Positions 36,905-47,152 of a DNA stretch of 64,000 nucleotides are shown here, in pieces. The stretch's first letter is position 1; the number at the start of each line of letters is the position of its first letter. The stretch covers positions 266,151 to 330,150 of the forward strand of contig NZ_JACJPP010000012.1 of the NCBI RefSeq assembly GCF_014696135.1. Reading direction: 5' to 3'. Both the position numbers and the translations under genes were made by a program. This DNA is from Nodosilinea sp. FACHB-141. GTDB taxonomy: Bacteria; Cyanobacteriota; Cyanobacteriia; Phormidesmidales; Phormidesmidaceae. Under the pieces are notes generated by a model. That model saw only the letters and a program-made list of their open reading frames with translations, was not told the DNA's origin and did not search any database.

Positions 36905-38401
36905 ATGTCGTTAGTAAGTCTGCCCAATCTGCAGGAAATGATTGATGTCATTAGCCGCGAGCGCAACCTGCCTAAGCACGCGGTTGAAAATGCCCTGCGA
37001 GAGGCTCTGCTCAAAGGCTATGAACGCTACCGCCGCACCCGCGAAATCGACACCCACTTCGACGAAGAATACTTCGATAACTTTGACATTGAGCTGGATG
37101 TCGACGACTACGACGATCAGGGCTTCCGGGTGCTGGCCACCAAAACCATTGTTGACGAAGTTACCAGCCAAGACCACGAGATTTCTTTATCTGAAGTGCG
37201 CGAAGTTGCCCCTGAAGCCCAGGCCGGTGACACCGTGGTGCTCGATGTCACCCCCGACCAGCGCGACTTTGGTCGCATGGCCGCCATTCAAACCAAGCAG
37301 GTGTTGGCCCAAAAGCTGCGCGACCAGCAACGCAAGCTGGTTCAAGAAGAATTCCAGGACCTCGAAGGCAGCATTCTCTCGGCGCGGGTGCTGCGGTTTG
37401 AGCGCCAGTCGGTGATTATGGCGGTCGTCAGCGGCGTGGGCCAGCCCGAGGTTGAGGCCGAGCTGCTCAAGCGCGATCAGCTTCCCAACGACAACTACCG
37501 GGCCAACGCCACCTTCCGCGTGGCACTGAAAAAAGTCTCCGAAGGCTCTCACCGTGGTCCGCAGCTGCTGGTGTCGCGGGCCGACGCGGCGCTGGTGGTC
37601 GAGCTATTCACCAACGAGGTGCCCGAAATTGAAGACGAAATCGTCCGCATTGTAGCCGTCGCACGGGAGGCTAACCCCCCCTCGCGCTCCGTCGGCCCCC
37701 GCACCAAGATCGCTGTAGACACTCTTGAGCGAGATGTGGATCCAGTTGGTGCCTGCATTGGTGCCCGGGGATCGCGCATTCAGGTGGTGGTCAACGAGCT
37801 GCGGGGCGAAAAAATTGACGTCATTCGCTGGTCACCTGACCCGGCTACCTACATCTCCAACGCTCTAAGCCCCGCCCGTGTGGACGAGGTACGTCTGGTC
37901 AACCCCGACGATCGCCAGGCCCACGTGCTGGTGCCCGAAGACCAGCTCAGTTTGGCGATCGGCAAAGAGGGCCAAAACGTTCGCCTAGCGGCCCGTCTCA
38001 CCGGCTGGAAGATCGACATCAAAGACTCGGGCAAGTATGACTATGATGAGGAAGACCGCAAAATTGCCGAAATAGCGGCGGCTCGTGAGGAGGCCGCCCG
38101 CGAAGCCGCAGAGCTGGCAGCAGAGGAAGCTGAGGCAGCAGAATGGAAGGCGAAGGCTGCGGCTGAGCGGGCTGCGGCTGCGGCTAGAGCAGCGGGCCTA
38201 GAGGTCGATGAAGCACCCTCTGAGGATGATGAATTGGAGACTGCACCTCTCCCCGATGCTGATTATGACGCCGACTTTCCGGAGTCTGCTGAAGAGCCTA
38301 CAGCTGAGGCGGCTGAATTAGCCACCGACTTCGAAGAGGAGGCTCTAGAGGAAGAACCTCTGGCAGACGAAAGCCCAGCGGCGATCGCAGAGGAAGAATA
38401 A
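36905..38401 (+). CDS. nusA: Transcription termination/antitermination protein NusA
   Basis: A 498-residue RNA polymerase-binding factor. The N-terminal domain (about 1-130) is followed by S1 (about 135-200) and two KH domains (about 215-350) with GACIGARGSRIQVVVNEL and LAIGKEGQNVRLAARLTGW, the two RNA-binding GxxG loops. Instead of proteobacterial acidic repeats it has a cyanobacterial tail: a glutamate/alanine-rich helix (about 380-430) and an acidic, disordered C-terminus. The ATG at 36905 lies 9 nt after AGAGG; a GTG two codons upstream is too close. It lies 81 bp after rimP. Confidence 0.95.
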   Translation: MSLVSLPNLQEMIDVISRERNLPKHAVENALREALLKGYERYRRTREIDTHFDEEYFDNFDIELDVDDYDDQGFRVLATKTIVDEVTSQDHEISLSEVREVAPEAQAGDTVVLDVTPDQRDFGRMAAIQTKQVLAQKLRDQQRKLVQEEFQDLEGSILSARVLRFERQSVIMAVVSGVGQPEVEAELLKRDQLPNDNYRANATFRVALKKVSEGSHRGPQLLVSRADAALVVELFTNEVPEIEDEIVRIVAVAREANPPSRSVGPRTKIAVDTLERDVDPVGACIGARGSRIQVVVNELRGEKIDVIRWSPDPATYISNALSPARVDEVRLVNPDDRQAHVLVPEDQLSLAIGKEGQNVRLAARLTGWKIDIKDSGKYDYDEEDRKIAEIAAAREEAAREAAELAAEEAEAAEWKAKAAAERAAAAARAAGLEVDEAPSEDDELETAPLPDADYDADFPESAEEPTAEAAELATDFEEEALEEEPLADESPAAIAEEE

Positions 38402-38420
38402 GTTCTGGAGAAAGCTTCCC

Positions 38421-38720
38421 ATGCCACCCAACTATCGACGCTGTATCAGCTGTCGGCGGGTCGCCCCCAAAGCTGATTTTTGGCGAGTGGTGCGGGTTTA
38501 TCCCGACCGATCAGTGCATCTCGGCGATGGGATGGGGCGATCGGCCTACCTCTGCCCCGAGGCCGACTGCCTGCGCCAGGCTCAGAAAAAAAGTCGGCTG
38601 GGGCGGGCTTTAAAAGTTAACGTACCAGAGGAAGTCTACCAAAGCCTGTGGAGCCAGCTAGAGGGCAAAACGGCTAATTCCGTTGCTGGCCAACAGTCTT
38701 TGCCCGGTAGGCAGGTCTAA
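38421..38720 (+). CDS. YlxR family RNA-binding protein (DUF448)
   Basis: A 99-residue protein of the YlxR family, found between nusA and infB in many bacteria. It has the CISCR motif near residue 8-12 and GRSAYLCPEADCL (about 40-52), the signature loop containing GRGAYLC in other species. It is basic and probably binds RNA; in some bacteria it acts as a nucleoid- or RNase P-associated factor, but its role in cyanobacteria is not settled. It lies 19 bp after nusA. Confidence 0.92.
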   Translation: MPPNYRRCISCRRVAPKADFWRVVRVYPDRSVHLGDGMGRSAYLCPEADCLRQAQKKSRLGRALKVNVPEEVYQSLWSQLEGKTANSVAGQQSLPGRQV

Positions 38721-39033
38721 GTAGAGAGTGTCAACGAGAAAATGTGCCGTCAGGAGGCTTAACCAAAAATTTTTGCAACTGAATCGTCTCTAGACGCGAT
38801 CCCTCTGAGATTCTGTTCATTGGGGAAGCAACTGATTACACTCATAGTATGGGTATCTGACTGGCCCCCCTAGGGCGTCAGTAAACTTGCTTGAGGTCCC
38901 ATGTCCACCTAGCCTTGGTTTACAATGCCATGTTAGGGCTAACGTATTCGTCAGAATGGTTTGATGTCGTTTTGTTGGACGAAGCAGGTTGGTTTATGTA
39001 AGTAACAAGCTTGACTAGCGTAGGGAGATGTGG
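38721..39033. other. Gap between ylxR and infB
   Basis: These 313 bp break an otherwise tight operon. They contain a short palindrome (CAAAAATTTTTG near 38764) and a possible -35 TTTACA at 38919-38924, but no convincing -10. A second promoter for infB is plausible. No small ORF with a good ribosome binding site was seen. Confidence 0.45.
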
Positions 39034-42000
39034 ATGAACGGCAAAGTGAGAATTTACGAGTTATCGAAGGAATTGGATTTGGATAACAAAGACATCTTGG
39101 CGATCGCAAGTCGCCTCGACATTGCCGTGAAGAGTCACAGCAGCACCATCGCAGAGTCAGAAGCTGAGCAAATTCGCTCAGCGGCTCTTCAGTCTCGCGC
39201 CAGCGGCGGTGCCAATCGGCCCAATGCTGCGCCAGATCGCTCTGCCAGTCGGCCTCGACCAGCGGCCCCGGTCAAAAATGGTGCTCGACCCGAACGCAAG
39301 CAGCAGATTTTAGAAATTCGTCGCCATCGGGTTACCCCCAGGGCTGACACTGAGATAAGCGCTCCCACTCCCAGCGCTGCCTCCCCTAGCACTCCTGCCC
39401 CCAGCGCCAGTCGACCAACACGTCCTGATAGTCTCTCTCAGCCCCCCAGCCGTCCTGGGGAAGCTCCTAGGGCCGATCAGGAGGTTAAACCCAAACCGCC
39501 AGTATCTCTTAATCGTCCTGGGGCTAACGCTCCTGCTGAAACTCCTGTCGAAGAGGTTGAGGCAGTTGCGGTCGAGCCCGCTGTAGAGGTCTCTCCTCCG
39601 CCAGTTAAGCCAAGGCCAGAGCTGGTTGGGCCTGTGTCTCGGGTTCGTACTGAAAGCGATGATCGCCAGGTAATTGTGCCAGAGGGCGCTCGTCCGCCCC
39701 GCCCTGTCATTCGTCGCCCCGAGAGCCGTAGCCCTGAAAGCCGCAGCCCTGAAGGTCGTTCGGCTGACGGCCCTAGCGCACCACGTCCCACCATTCCTAT
39801 CCGCGAAATTGATGCGGGCGAAGATGTTACTCGTCTGAAGCCTAAGCCCAAACTGCGACGGCCCAACGCTGATGCCGAAACAGCCAGAGCCGAAACGGCT
39901 GCTCGCACCGAAACCCCTCCCGGCAATGACTCAATTTCCGTGCTTGGAGTCGGTGGTCTTGACGATCAGCCGCGTCGCCCTTCACCGCCTCGCCATAAGC
40001 GCGAAGAGCGCGAAGACGAGGACGACGATCAAAAGATGCGCGAAAAAGCCAGCAAGGTCGGCAAGACCAAGCGGCGAGGCCAAGGCGTGCTGGGCGAAGA
40101 CGATGAAGATCTCGATGTGCTGGTCGATGAGCTTGACGAAGACGAAGAGCAAGCCACCGATGCCCAAAATCTAAGCATCTCGCTAGCGCGCCCACCTAAG
40201 CCCAAGAGTGCCGGTAGTGGCAAGCCGTCGTCACCGACGATGAAGAGCCACAAGCCTCAGCATCGCGACAGTAGTAGCGGCGGTGGTCGCTCCCGTCGTG
40301 GTCGCCGGGGTGAGTCTCAGCCCACCCAGGAGCGCCCCGAGTTTATCGTGCTCTCCGAAGGGCTAACCGTCCATGAGCTGGCCGAGCAAATTATGGTGCC
40401 CGAGACAGAGCTGATCAAGTCTCTGTTCTTTAAGGGCATCGCTGCCAACATCAACCAAACCCTTGATATCGAAACCGCCAAGATGGTGGCCGAGGAATTC
40501 GAGGTCATGGTTGAAACCAGCGAAGTGGAGTCAGAGGCCAAAAAGGTCACTGAAATGATCGACGAAGCCGACTTTGAGAGCCTCAAGCGGCGGCCTCCGG
40601 TGGTTACCATCATGGGTCACGTTGACCACGGTAAAACTACGCTGCTCGACTCCATCCGCAAGACCAAGGTGGCCCAAGGTGAGGCTGGCGGCATCACTCA
40701 GCACATCGGTGCTTACCACGTCGATGTCGACCACGCGGGTACTTCCCATCAGATTGTGTTCCTAGACACCCCTGGCCACGAGGCGTTTACCGCCATGCGA
40801 GCGCGGGGTACCCGAGTGACCGACATTGCCATTCTGGTGGTGGCGGCCGATGATGGCGTGCGGCCCCAGACCATTGAGGCCATTAGCCACGCTAAGGCAG
40901 CTGAGGTGCCGCTGATTGTGGCCATCAACAAGGTCGATAAAGAGACTGCCAACCCCGATCGCGTCAAGCAAGAGCTGATGGAGCACGGGCTAGTGCCTGA
41001 GGAATGGGGCGGCGACACCATTATGGTGCCGGTTAGCGCCCTATCGGGTGAAAATCTCGACAGCTTGCTGGAGATGATTGTGCTGGTTGCTGAGATCGAA
41101 GATCTTCAAGCCAACCCTGACCGTCTGGCTCGCGGTACCGTGATTGAAGCCAACCTCGACAAGGCGCGCGGCCCGGTTGCTACCTTACTGATTCAGAACG
41201 GTACGCTGCGGGTGGGCGATTCGCTGGTGGCTGGCCCAATCTTGGGCAAGGTCAAGGCCATGCTTGATGATCGCCTGAAGCGGGTTAAAGTTGCTGGCCC
41301 CTCCTTTGCAGTTGAGGTGCTGGGTCTCAATGATGTCCCCGCTGCCGGGGACGAGTTTGAGGTCTACTCCGACGAGAAAACCGCCAGAGCCGTGGCCGAC
41401 AAGCGTATGCTTGAGCAGCGTCAGTCGCGTCTACAGCAGTCGATGGCCTCTCGTCGCGTTACCCTCAATACCATCTCTGCCCAGGTTCAGGAGGGCGATC
41501 TCAAGGATCTCAACCTACTGCTCAAGGCCGACGTGCAGGGCTCTATCGAAGCCATTCTGGCGGCACTTCAGCAGCTGCCCCAGAACGAGGTGCAGATTCG
41601 AGTGTTGCTGGCTGCCCCTGGCGAAATCAGTGAAACTGACGTCGACCTGGCCGCTGCTAGTGGCGCGGTGATTGTTGGCTTCAACACTACCCTGGCTCCT
41701 GGGGCGCGGCAGTCTGCCGATCGCCTAGGTGTAGATGTGCGCGACTACGAGGTGATTTACAACCTCCTTGACGACATTCAAGGTGCTATGGAAGGTCTAC
41801 TCGATCCCGAAATGGTCGAAGAGCCTCTGGGGCAAGTGGAAGTGCGGGCAGTGTTCCCCGTGCGCAAGGGCGCGGTTGCCGGTTGTTACGTGCTTTCGGG
41901 CAAGGTCACTCGCAACTGCAACCTCCGAGTGGTGCGCAGTGGCGAGGTTGTCTACACGGGCAAGCTCGACTCCCTCAAGCGCATGAAAGAAGATGCCAAA

Positions 42001-42120
42001 GATGTGGCCTCCGGGTTCGAGTGCGGCATCGGCATCGACAACTTCAGCGACTGGAAAGAAGGCGACATTATCGATGCCTTCAAGATGGTCACGAAGCGCC
42101 GCACGCTGGCGATGGCCTAG
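39034..42120 (+). CDS. infB: Translation initiation factor IF-2
   Basis: A 1028-residue GTPase that brings initiator tRNA to the 30S subunit. The N-terminal helical domain begins [19 protein letters not shown], the usual cyanobacterial form, and is followed by a very long proline/arginine-rich disordered region (to about 430, including repeated [12 protein letters not shown]). The GTPase domain has G1 [10 protein letters not shown]3 DTPGHE and G4 NKVD, and then domains II-IV. The ATG at 39034 is chosen because GGAG is 6 nt upstream; the ATG at 39028 abuts that site. It is the fourth gene of the operon, after a 313-bp gap. Confidence 0.96.
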   Translation: MNGKVRIYELSKELDLDNKDILAIASRLDIAVKSHSSTIAESEAEQIRSAALQSRASGGANRPNAAPDRSASRPRPAAPVKNGARPERKQQILEIRRHRVTPRADTEISAPTPSAASPSTPAPSASRPTRPDSLSQPPSRPGEAPRADQEVKPKPPVSLNRPGANAPAETPVEEVEAVAVEPAVEVSPPPVKPRPELVGPVSRVRTESDDRQVIVPEGARPPRPVIRRPESRSPESRSPEGRSADGPSAPRPTIPIREIDAGEDVTRLKPKPKLRRPNADAETARAETAARTETPPGNDSISVLGVGGLDDQPRRPSPPRHKREEREDEDDDQKMREKASKVGKTKRRGQGVLGEDDEDLDVLVDELDEDEEQATDAQNLSISLARPPKPKSAGSGKPSSPTMKSHKPQHRDSSSGGGRSRRGRRGESQPTQERPEFIVLSEGLTVHELAEQIMVPETELIKSLFFKGIAANINQTLDIETAKMVAEEFEVMVETSEVESEAKKVTEMIDEADFESLKRRPPVVTIMGHVDHGKTTLLDSIRKTKVAQGEAGGITQHIGAYHVDVDHAGTSHQIVFLDTPGHEAFTAMRARGTRVTDIAILVVAADDGVRPQTIEAISHAKAAEVPLIVAINKVDKETANPDRVKQELMEHGLVPEEWGGDTIMVPVSALSGENLDSLLEMIVLVAEIEDLQANPDRLARGTVIEANLDKARGPVATLLIQNGTLRVGDSLVAGPILGKVKAMLDDRLKRVKVAGPSFAVEVLGLNDVPAAGDEFEVYSDEKTARAVADKRMLEQRQSRLQQSMASRRVTLNTISAQVQEGDLKDLNLLLKADVQGSIEAILAALQQLPQNEVQIRVLLAAPGEISETDVDLAAASGAVIVGFNTTLAPGARQSADRLGVDVRDYEVIYNLLDDIQGAMEGLLDPEMVEEPLGQVEVRAVFPVRKGAVAGCYVLSGKVTRNCNLRVVRSGEVVYTGKLDSLKRMKEDAKDVASGFECGIGIDNFSDWKEGDIIDAFKMVTKRRTLAMA

Positions 42121-42126
42121 GCAAGG

Positions 42127-42153
42127 GCAGGGTCCTTCTACGAGGGACCCTGC
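42127..42153 (+). other. Hairpin between infB and the low-complexity-tail gene
   Basis: GCAGGGTCC (42127-42135) pairs with GGACCCTGC (42145-42153) just after the infB stop codon. No T-run follows, so it is more likely an mRNA stability or partial-termination element than a full terminator. Confidence 0.5.
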
Positions 42154-42182
42154 GAGACGGCAGTGTAAAAACGGAGTTGACA

Positions 42183-43184
42183 ATGGCACCCTGGCGCTGC
42201 GATCCGTATCTGTGGGTACACCTAGCCGGATTGGCGACGGTACCACTGTGGATTGATTTGTGCTTACTTGGGCTGGCGGTGGGTAACCCGGTTCTGCCTG
42301 GGCTAGAGCTGGGTGTCATTGTTGCGTTAGGCGTGCTGCCGGTGCTGGTGATGCAGTTGCGGCAGCCTTTTTACATCTTTAGTTTGCCAGGGCTGGCGCT
42401 GAAGCCGTCTGCGTTGCAGGATAATCAGCGTCGTCTGCTGAGTCAATTTCGGCGGTGGCGAGTGCGTTTGGGAGCACTGCTGGTGCCGGTGCCTCTGGTG
42501 TGGGGGTTGCTAAAGCTTTACCCTCTAGCATTTCTGGCCCGTGACTTAACGCCCTTCAGCGATTGGGGACGACTAGGAGGTGTGGCGATCGCAGCCCTCA
42601 GCTTCTTTATGGCTAACCTTTTCTTGCAGATACCCATAGCCGTACTTCAAGTGTTAGCTACGCCAGATCGGGTGATGACCAAGGTTGCCCCTTATTCCAT
42701 TGAAAACGTTGCTGCTGACTTCACTTGGATTGGGCTGACGGTCGGCAAGATTTTGCCCGACTTAATCACTCGGCCGAAGCCCGAGTCTGCTACTTCAGTC
42801 ATGGTGGAAACTTTTGAGCCTCCTCAGGTTGTGCCTGTTGGGGTCTTAGACGAGCCTGAGGGTGGTGTTGCTGAAGCGATAGTTGAAACCGAAGTTCCTT
42901 TAGAGCATGCGGTTGAAGCAGGTGCAACTGACGAGTTAGCAGCTCACATCCGTGCATCAAATTTGTCAGCCTCCTCAGAAGCGATCGCACGCGCTGTTGA
43001 CCTTGAAAACCCCGAAGACTCCGTTGCGGCAGATTCCTTCGTAGATAGTGATGCTACGAGTGGCTACAAGCCCTTGCGCCACCCAGAAGTTGAGGAATCT
43101 AGCGACGACACGGCCCACCTAGACGATGCCGCCTATCCACAGTCCTTGCCTGCGATCGCCGATGTCTACCCCAATTCTCGCTAG
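42183..43184 (+). CDS. Low-complexity tail membrane protein (cyanobacterial family)
   Basis: A 333-residue membrane protein matching the cyanobacterial 'low-complexity tail membrane protein' family. Four or so hydrophobic helices (about 15-32, 36-58, 95-110, 135-155) occupy the first half, beginning WRCDPYLWVHLAGLA, the conserved start. The second half (about 205-333) is acidic, alanine/glutamate-rich and poorly conserved. The ATG at 42183 has GGAG 7 nt upstream; the frame is open further upstream inside infB, but that part is not expected to be translated. It lies 62 bp after infB and is probably cotranscribed. Function unknown. Confidence 0.85.
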   Translation: MAPWRCDPYLWVHLAGLATVPLWIDLCLLGLAVGNPVLPGLELGVIVALGVLPVLVMQLRQPFYIFSLPGLALKPSALQDNQRRLLSQFRRWRVRLGALLVPVPLVWGLLKLYPLAFLARDLTPFSDWGRLGGVAIAALSFFMANLFLQIPIAVLQVLATPDRVMTKVAPYSIENVAADFTWIGLTVGKILPDLITRPKPESATSVMVETFEPPQVVPVGVLDEPEGGVAEAIVETEVPLEHAVEAGATDELAAHIRASNLSASSEAIARAVDLENPEDSVAADSFVDSDATSGYKPLRHPEVEESSDDTAHLDDAAYPQSLPAIADVYPNSR

Positions 43185-43390
43185 GGCTCTAACGAACCGA
43201 CTATAGATCTTGCTAATTTTTAGTACTGAGTACTGTGGTCCTTGGCACAATCGCCACTGGGTGATTACGCTATCTTGTAAGTAGTCCTCTAGTGACTAGA
43301 GTTTTTGCTGACTCGCAGACTGAGCGAGTGGCCCTGAGGGGTAGAAAAACCTGAGATCTCGACAGTTATCCGAACTTTTTAGAGGCAGCT

Positions 43391-43591
43391 ATGGCCGTAA
43401 CTCGCTCCGTAAACTCCTTGCAGCTTTCTGAACACGCCCGCATTTGGTTCAGCCTTAAGTCTGCGATCGCCAGCAGCTCCGGTTTCAAAAGCTGGAAGGG
43501 TGAGCTGCCCGCCGCTGAGGCTGAAGCCGCTCCGCTCGATCAGCTGGTGCGTCGCTACCTACGCGAAACCTTAGAAACCCTGGCTTATTAG
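43391..43591 (+). CDS. Small conserved protein of unknown function
   Basis: A 66-residue soluble protein starting at the ATG at 43391, with GAGGC upstream. It ends in a conserved-looking helix, PLDQLVRRYLRETLETLAY, and has a central lysine/tryptophan segment. No known domain is visible. A good ribosome binding site, a compact single frame and an AT-rich upstream region (about 43200-43380, with TTTTTAG near the start) support a real gene. It converges with the epimerase gene 10 bp downstream. Confidence 0.7.
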   Translation: MAVTRSVNSLQLSEHARIWFSLKSAIASSSGFKSWKGELPAAEAEAAPLDQLVRRYLRETLETLAY

Positions 43592-43601
43592 ACCCTGTAA
43601 G

Positions 43602-44594
43602 CTACTGGACCTTGTAGTACTGCTTATACCAATCCACAAACCGCTGGATGCCTACTTCAATGAGGGTACTGGGGGCAAATCCTACGTCGGCCATGAGATC
43701 GCTGACGTCGGCATAAGTGGCGGGTACATCTCCAGGCTGCATGCCGCACAGGACAGTTTGGGCTTTCTTCCCAAGGGCCAATTCGATTACCTGAATAAAG
43801 CGCAGTAGCTCCACTGGCTGGTGGTTGCCGATGTTGTAAATCTTGTAGGGAGCCTGGCTGTCGCTATTGGGGTCTGTGCTAGAGACAGGAATGTGTGTCA
43901 TGACCCGCACGACCCCCTCCACTACGTCGTCAATGTAGGTAAAGTCGCGCTTCATCTGGCCCTGGTTGAACACCTGGATGGGGCGATCGCCTAAAATTGC
44001 TTCCACGAACTTGAAGTAGGCCATATCGGGCCGCCCCCAAGGGCCATACACCGTAAAAAATCGCAGGCCTGTGGTGGGAATTTGATACAGGTTGCTGTAG
44101 GCGTGGGCCATCAACTCGTTGGCCTTTTTGGTGGCGGCGTAAAGTGACACCGGGTGGTCAACGCGATCGGCCACCGAAAATGGTACCTTGCGATTGGCCC
44201 CATACACCGAGCTGGATGACGCAAACACCAAGTGCTCAACCCCTATCATGCGGCAGCCCTCCAGCAGGTTGAGAAACCCCGACAGGTTGCTGTCGGAGTA
44301 GGCAAAGGGGTTTTCTAGCGAGTAGCGCACCCCCGCCTGGGCCGCCAGGTGAATGACGTACTGAAACTGGTGGTTGCGAAATAGCGCCAGCATTCCCGCG
44401 CGATCGAACAGATCGAGCTGCTCGAAGGTGAAGCCATCGTGGGGTGCGAGCTGGGCGAGGCGATCGCGCTTTAACCCCACGTCGTAGTAGTCGTTGAGGT
44501 TGTCGATGCCGTAGACCTGCTGGCCACTGTCTAACAGCCGCCGGGCGACAAACGAGCCCACAAATCCTGCTACTCCAGTAACCAGTACAGCGAT
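43602..44594 (-). CDS. NAD-dependent nucleotide-sugar epimerase (UDP-glucuronate 4-epimerase-like), non-canonical start
   Basis: An extended-SDR epimerase of about 330 residues. The N-terminal NAD-binding glycine motif is VTGVAGFVGS, and the catalytic residues are Ser in FASSSSVYG and YxxxK in YAATKKANE; RFFTVYGPWGRPDMA and KRDFTYIDD are typical of GalE/CapI-type enzymes. Between the in-frame stop at 44607-44609 and residue 12 there is no ATG, GTG or TTG. The only canonical start (GTG at 44559-44561) would delete the glycine motif. A perfect AGGAGG (44604-44609) lies 8 nt before an ATC codon (44592-44594), where homologues begin, so I place the start there. A substitution or sequencing error is equally possible. 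Confidence 0.82.
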   Translation of the reverse strand: MAVLVTGVAGFVGSFVARRLLDSGQQVYGIDNLNDYYDVGLKRDRLAQLAPHDGFTFEQLDLFDRAGMLALFRNHQFQYVIHLAAQAGVRYSLENPFAYSDSNLSGFLNLLEGCRMIGVEHLVFASSSSVYGANRKVPFSVADRVDHPVSLYAATKKANELMAHAYSNLYQIPTTGLRFFTVYGPWGRPDMAYFKFVEAILGDRPIQVFNQGQMKRDFTYIDDVVEGVVRVMTHIPVSSTDPNSDSQAPYKIYNIGNHQPVELLRFIQVIELALGKKAQTVLCGMQPGDVPATYADVSDLMADVGFAPSTLIEVGIQRFVDWYKQYYKVQ

Positions 44595-44787
44595 GACCGT
44601 AGCCTCCTAGGGCCAGAAATTTTATCCTAATCAACGCCCGTAGAGTACCCAAGGGGCCCCAGAACCTTAAGTCTTTTGCCTAATTTTGTCTCTGGCGGCC
44701 CATGCAACAAGCCATTGTCGTCATCGGTGCTAGGATCAGGCCAAAGAAACCAAGAAGAATGGTAAGAGAGAAAGGACGTAGTCGTAC

Positions 44788-46938
44788 ATGCAAGAATTTG
44801 AAAAAACAATCTCCTTCGGTGGTCGCGATATTCACCTGAGGGGTGGGTTACTGGCTCCCCAAGCGGGGGGTGCGGTGTTGGTACAGTCGGGTGAGACCGC
44901 GGTTCTGGTGACCGCAACCCGCTCAGCAGGACGTCAAGGCATCGATTTTTTGCCTCTGCTGGTTGATTACGAAGAGCGGCTTTATGCTGCTGGGCGCATC
45001 CCCGGTGGATTTTTGCGGCGGGAGGGCCGTCCCCCTGAGCGGGCTACTTTAATCTGTCGCCTGATCGATCGCCCCATGCGACCTCTGTTTCCCCAGTGGC
45101 TGCGCGACGACATTCAAATTGTCGCCACTACCTTGGCCATGGATGAGCAGGTACCCCCAGATGTACTGGCGGCCACGGGCGCATCGATTGCGGTACTGCT
45201 AGCCAAAATTCCCTTCTACGGCCCCATGGCGGCAGTGCGGGTAGGTCTAGTGGGCGACGACTTTGTCATCAACCCTACCTACAAAGAAGTTGAAACCGGC
45301 GATCTCGACCTAGTGGTGGCGGGCTCCCCTGACGGTGTGATCATGGTCGAGGCTGGTGCCAACCAGCTTCCCGAGGCTGACGTGATTGAGGCCATCGACT
45401 TTGGCTATGAAGTTGTACAAGATCTGATCAAGGCCCAGCTAGAACTGATCAAAGAGCTAGGCATTGAGATCGTTACCGAGCAAGAGCCTGAGACCGACCC
45501 CACCCTGGGGACCTTCATTGAAGAAAAAACTGCCGCTGCCATTAAGGACGTGCTGAAGCAGTTTAGCCTCACCAAGCCCGAGCGCGACGAAAAGCTCGAC
45601 GCCATTAAAGATGAGCTAGTCGCCGCCATTGACGCCTTGGAGGAAGGAAACCCGATCAAGGTGGCGGTGGCCGAGAATGGTAAAGCCCTGAGCAATACCT
45701 ATAAGTCGGTGACCAAAAAGCTGATGCGCCAGCAGATCGTTAGTGAGAAGGTGCGGGTCGATGGTCGCCAGCTCGATGAGGTGCGTCCAATCTCCTGCCG
45801 AGTGGGACTGTTGCCCAAGCGAGTGCACGGCACTGGGCTATTTCAGCGGGGCCTCACCCAGGTGATGTCGGTTGCCACTCTGGGGACTCCTGGCGATGCC
45901 CAAATGATGGACGACCTTCACCCCGACGAAGAGAAGCGCTATCTGCACCACTACAACTTCCCCCCCTACTCGGTAGGTGAGACTCGACCCATGCGATCGC
46001 CTGGTCGTCGCGAAATTGGCCACGGTGCTCTCGCCGAGCGTGCCCTGGTGCCAGTGTTACCTTCCAAGGAAGACTTCCCCTACGTGATTCGGGTGGTATC
46101 GGAGGTGTTGTCCTCCAACGGCTCCACCTCCATGGGGTCAGTGTGTGGTTCTACCCTGTCGCTGATGGATGCCGGCGTGCCCATCACTAAGCCCGTCAGT
46201 GGAGCGGCTATGGGCTTGATCAAAGAAGGCGACGAGGTGCGCATTCTCACCGATATTCAAGGTATCGAAGACTTTTTGGGCGATATGGACTTCAAAGTCG
46301 CCGGTACCGACACGGGTATCACCGCCCTGCAAATGGACATGAAAATCACCGGTCTGCCCCTATCGGTGATTGCTGACGCCATCAACCAGGCCAAGCCCGC
46401 CCGCCTGCATATCCTTGAAAAAATGCTGGCTACCATTGATACCCCAAGAGCAGAGCTATCGCCCTACGCTCCGCGTCTGATCAGCTTCAAGATCGATCCT
46501 GAGATGATCGGCATGGTGATTGGCCCCGGCGGTAAGAAGATCAAGGCGATCACCGAGCAAACCGGCGCTAAGGTCGACATCAACGACGATGGCACCGTCA
46601 CTGTTTCGGCAATCGAAGGCGAAAAAGCCCTCCAGGCTAAAGCCTTAATCGAATCGATCGTCTTTAAGCCTGCCGCTGGTGATGTGTTTGTGGGCAAAGT
46701 GACCCGCGTCATCCCCATTGGGGCCTTTGTAGAATTTATGCCCGGACAGGAGGGCATGGTTCACATTTCGCAACTGGCCGACTATCGAGTGGCCAAGGTC
46801 GAAGACGAAGTCAACGTCGGTGACGAAGTGATCATCAAGGTGCGTGAAATTGATGGCCGCGGTCGGATTAATCTGACCCGCCTCAACATTCACCCTGACG
46901 AGGCGGCAGCAGCCCGCGAGGCAGCGGCCCTGCGCTAG
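44788..46938 (+). CDS. pnp: Polyribonucleotide nucleotidyltransferase (PNPase)
   Basis: A 716-residue exoribonuclease and RNA-tailing enzyme. It has two RNase PH-like domains (about 5-215 and 310-540) joined by a helical domain, followed by KH (about 555-615, [19 protein letters not shown]) and S1 (about 622-695, [30 protein letters not shown]). FFxRREGRP-like [12 protein letters not shown] and [19 protein letters not shown] are family signatures. PNPase degrades mRNA 3' to 5' and in cyanobacteria also adds heteropolymeric tails. The start has AAGGACG upstream. A strong terminator follows at 47047-47096. Confidence 0.97.
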   Translation: MQEFEKTISFGGRDIHLRGGLLAPQAGGAVLVQSGETAVLVTATRSAGRQGIDFLPLLVDYEERLYAAGRIPGGFLRREGRPPERATLICRLIDRPMRPLFPQWLRDDIQIVATTLAMDEQVPPDVLAATGASIAVLLAKIPFYGPMAAVRVGLVGDDFVINPTYKEVETGDLDLVVAGSPDGVIMVEAGANQLPEADVIEAIDFGYEVVQDLIKAQLELIKELGIEIVTEQEPETDPTLGTFIEEKTAAAIKDVLKQFSLTKPERDEKLDAIKDELVAAIDALEEGNPIKVAVAENGKALSNTYKSVTKKLMRQQIVSEKVRVDGRQLDEVRPISCRVGLLPKRVHGTGLFQRGLTQVMSVATLGTPGDAQMMDDLHPDEEKRYLHHYNFPPYSVGETRPMRSPGRREIGHGALAERALVPVLPSKEDFPYVIRVVSEVLSSNGSTSMGSVCGSTLSLMDAGVPITKPVSGAAMGLIKEGDEVRILTDIQGIEDFLGDMDFKVAGTDTGITALQMDMKITGLPLSVIADAINQAKPARLHILEKMLATIDTPRAELSPYAPRLISFKIDPEMIGMVIGPGGKKIKAITEQTGAKVDINDDGTVTVSAIEGEKALQAKALIESIVFKPAAGDVFVGKVTRVIPIGAFVEFMPGQEGMVHISQLADYRVAKVEDEVNVGDEVIIKVREIDGRGRINLTRLNIHPDEAAAAREAAALR

Positions 46939-47046
46939 AGCAGTGAAAAGGTGAGGAAGGTAAGGGAGATGAGGGGGTGAGGCGATCGCAAAGTCCTCTC
47001 ACTACTTCCCATCTTCTCCATTTCCTCAACTTCCTCATTCCCCTCA

Positions 47047-47096
47047 CCCCCGAATCAAACGTTGTGCGCGGCAACAATTGATTCGGGGGTTCTTTT
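47047..47096 (+). terminator. Intrinsic terminator of pnp
   Basis: CCCCCGAATCAA (47047-47058) pairs perfectly with TTGATTCGGGGG (47078-47089), with an inner GTTG/CAAC stem, and TTCTTTT follows. The 46945-47046 stretch before it is a purine-rich half followed by a pyrimidine-rich half that could also pair. Confidence 0.85.
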
Positions 47097-47152
47097 CTTA
47101 GTACGATGCAGGGATGCAATTTTGTATATCTAGCCTTTAACCTCAAAACACT

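Noticed and set aside
41883..42182. Upstream extension of the low-complexity-tail gene into infB
   Set aside because: The extension is out of frame inside infB, and the ATG at 42183 has a good Shine-Dalgarno and the family N-terminus.
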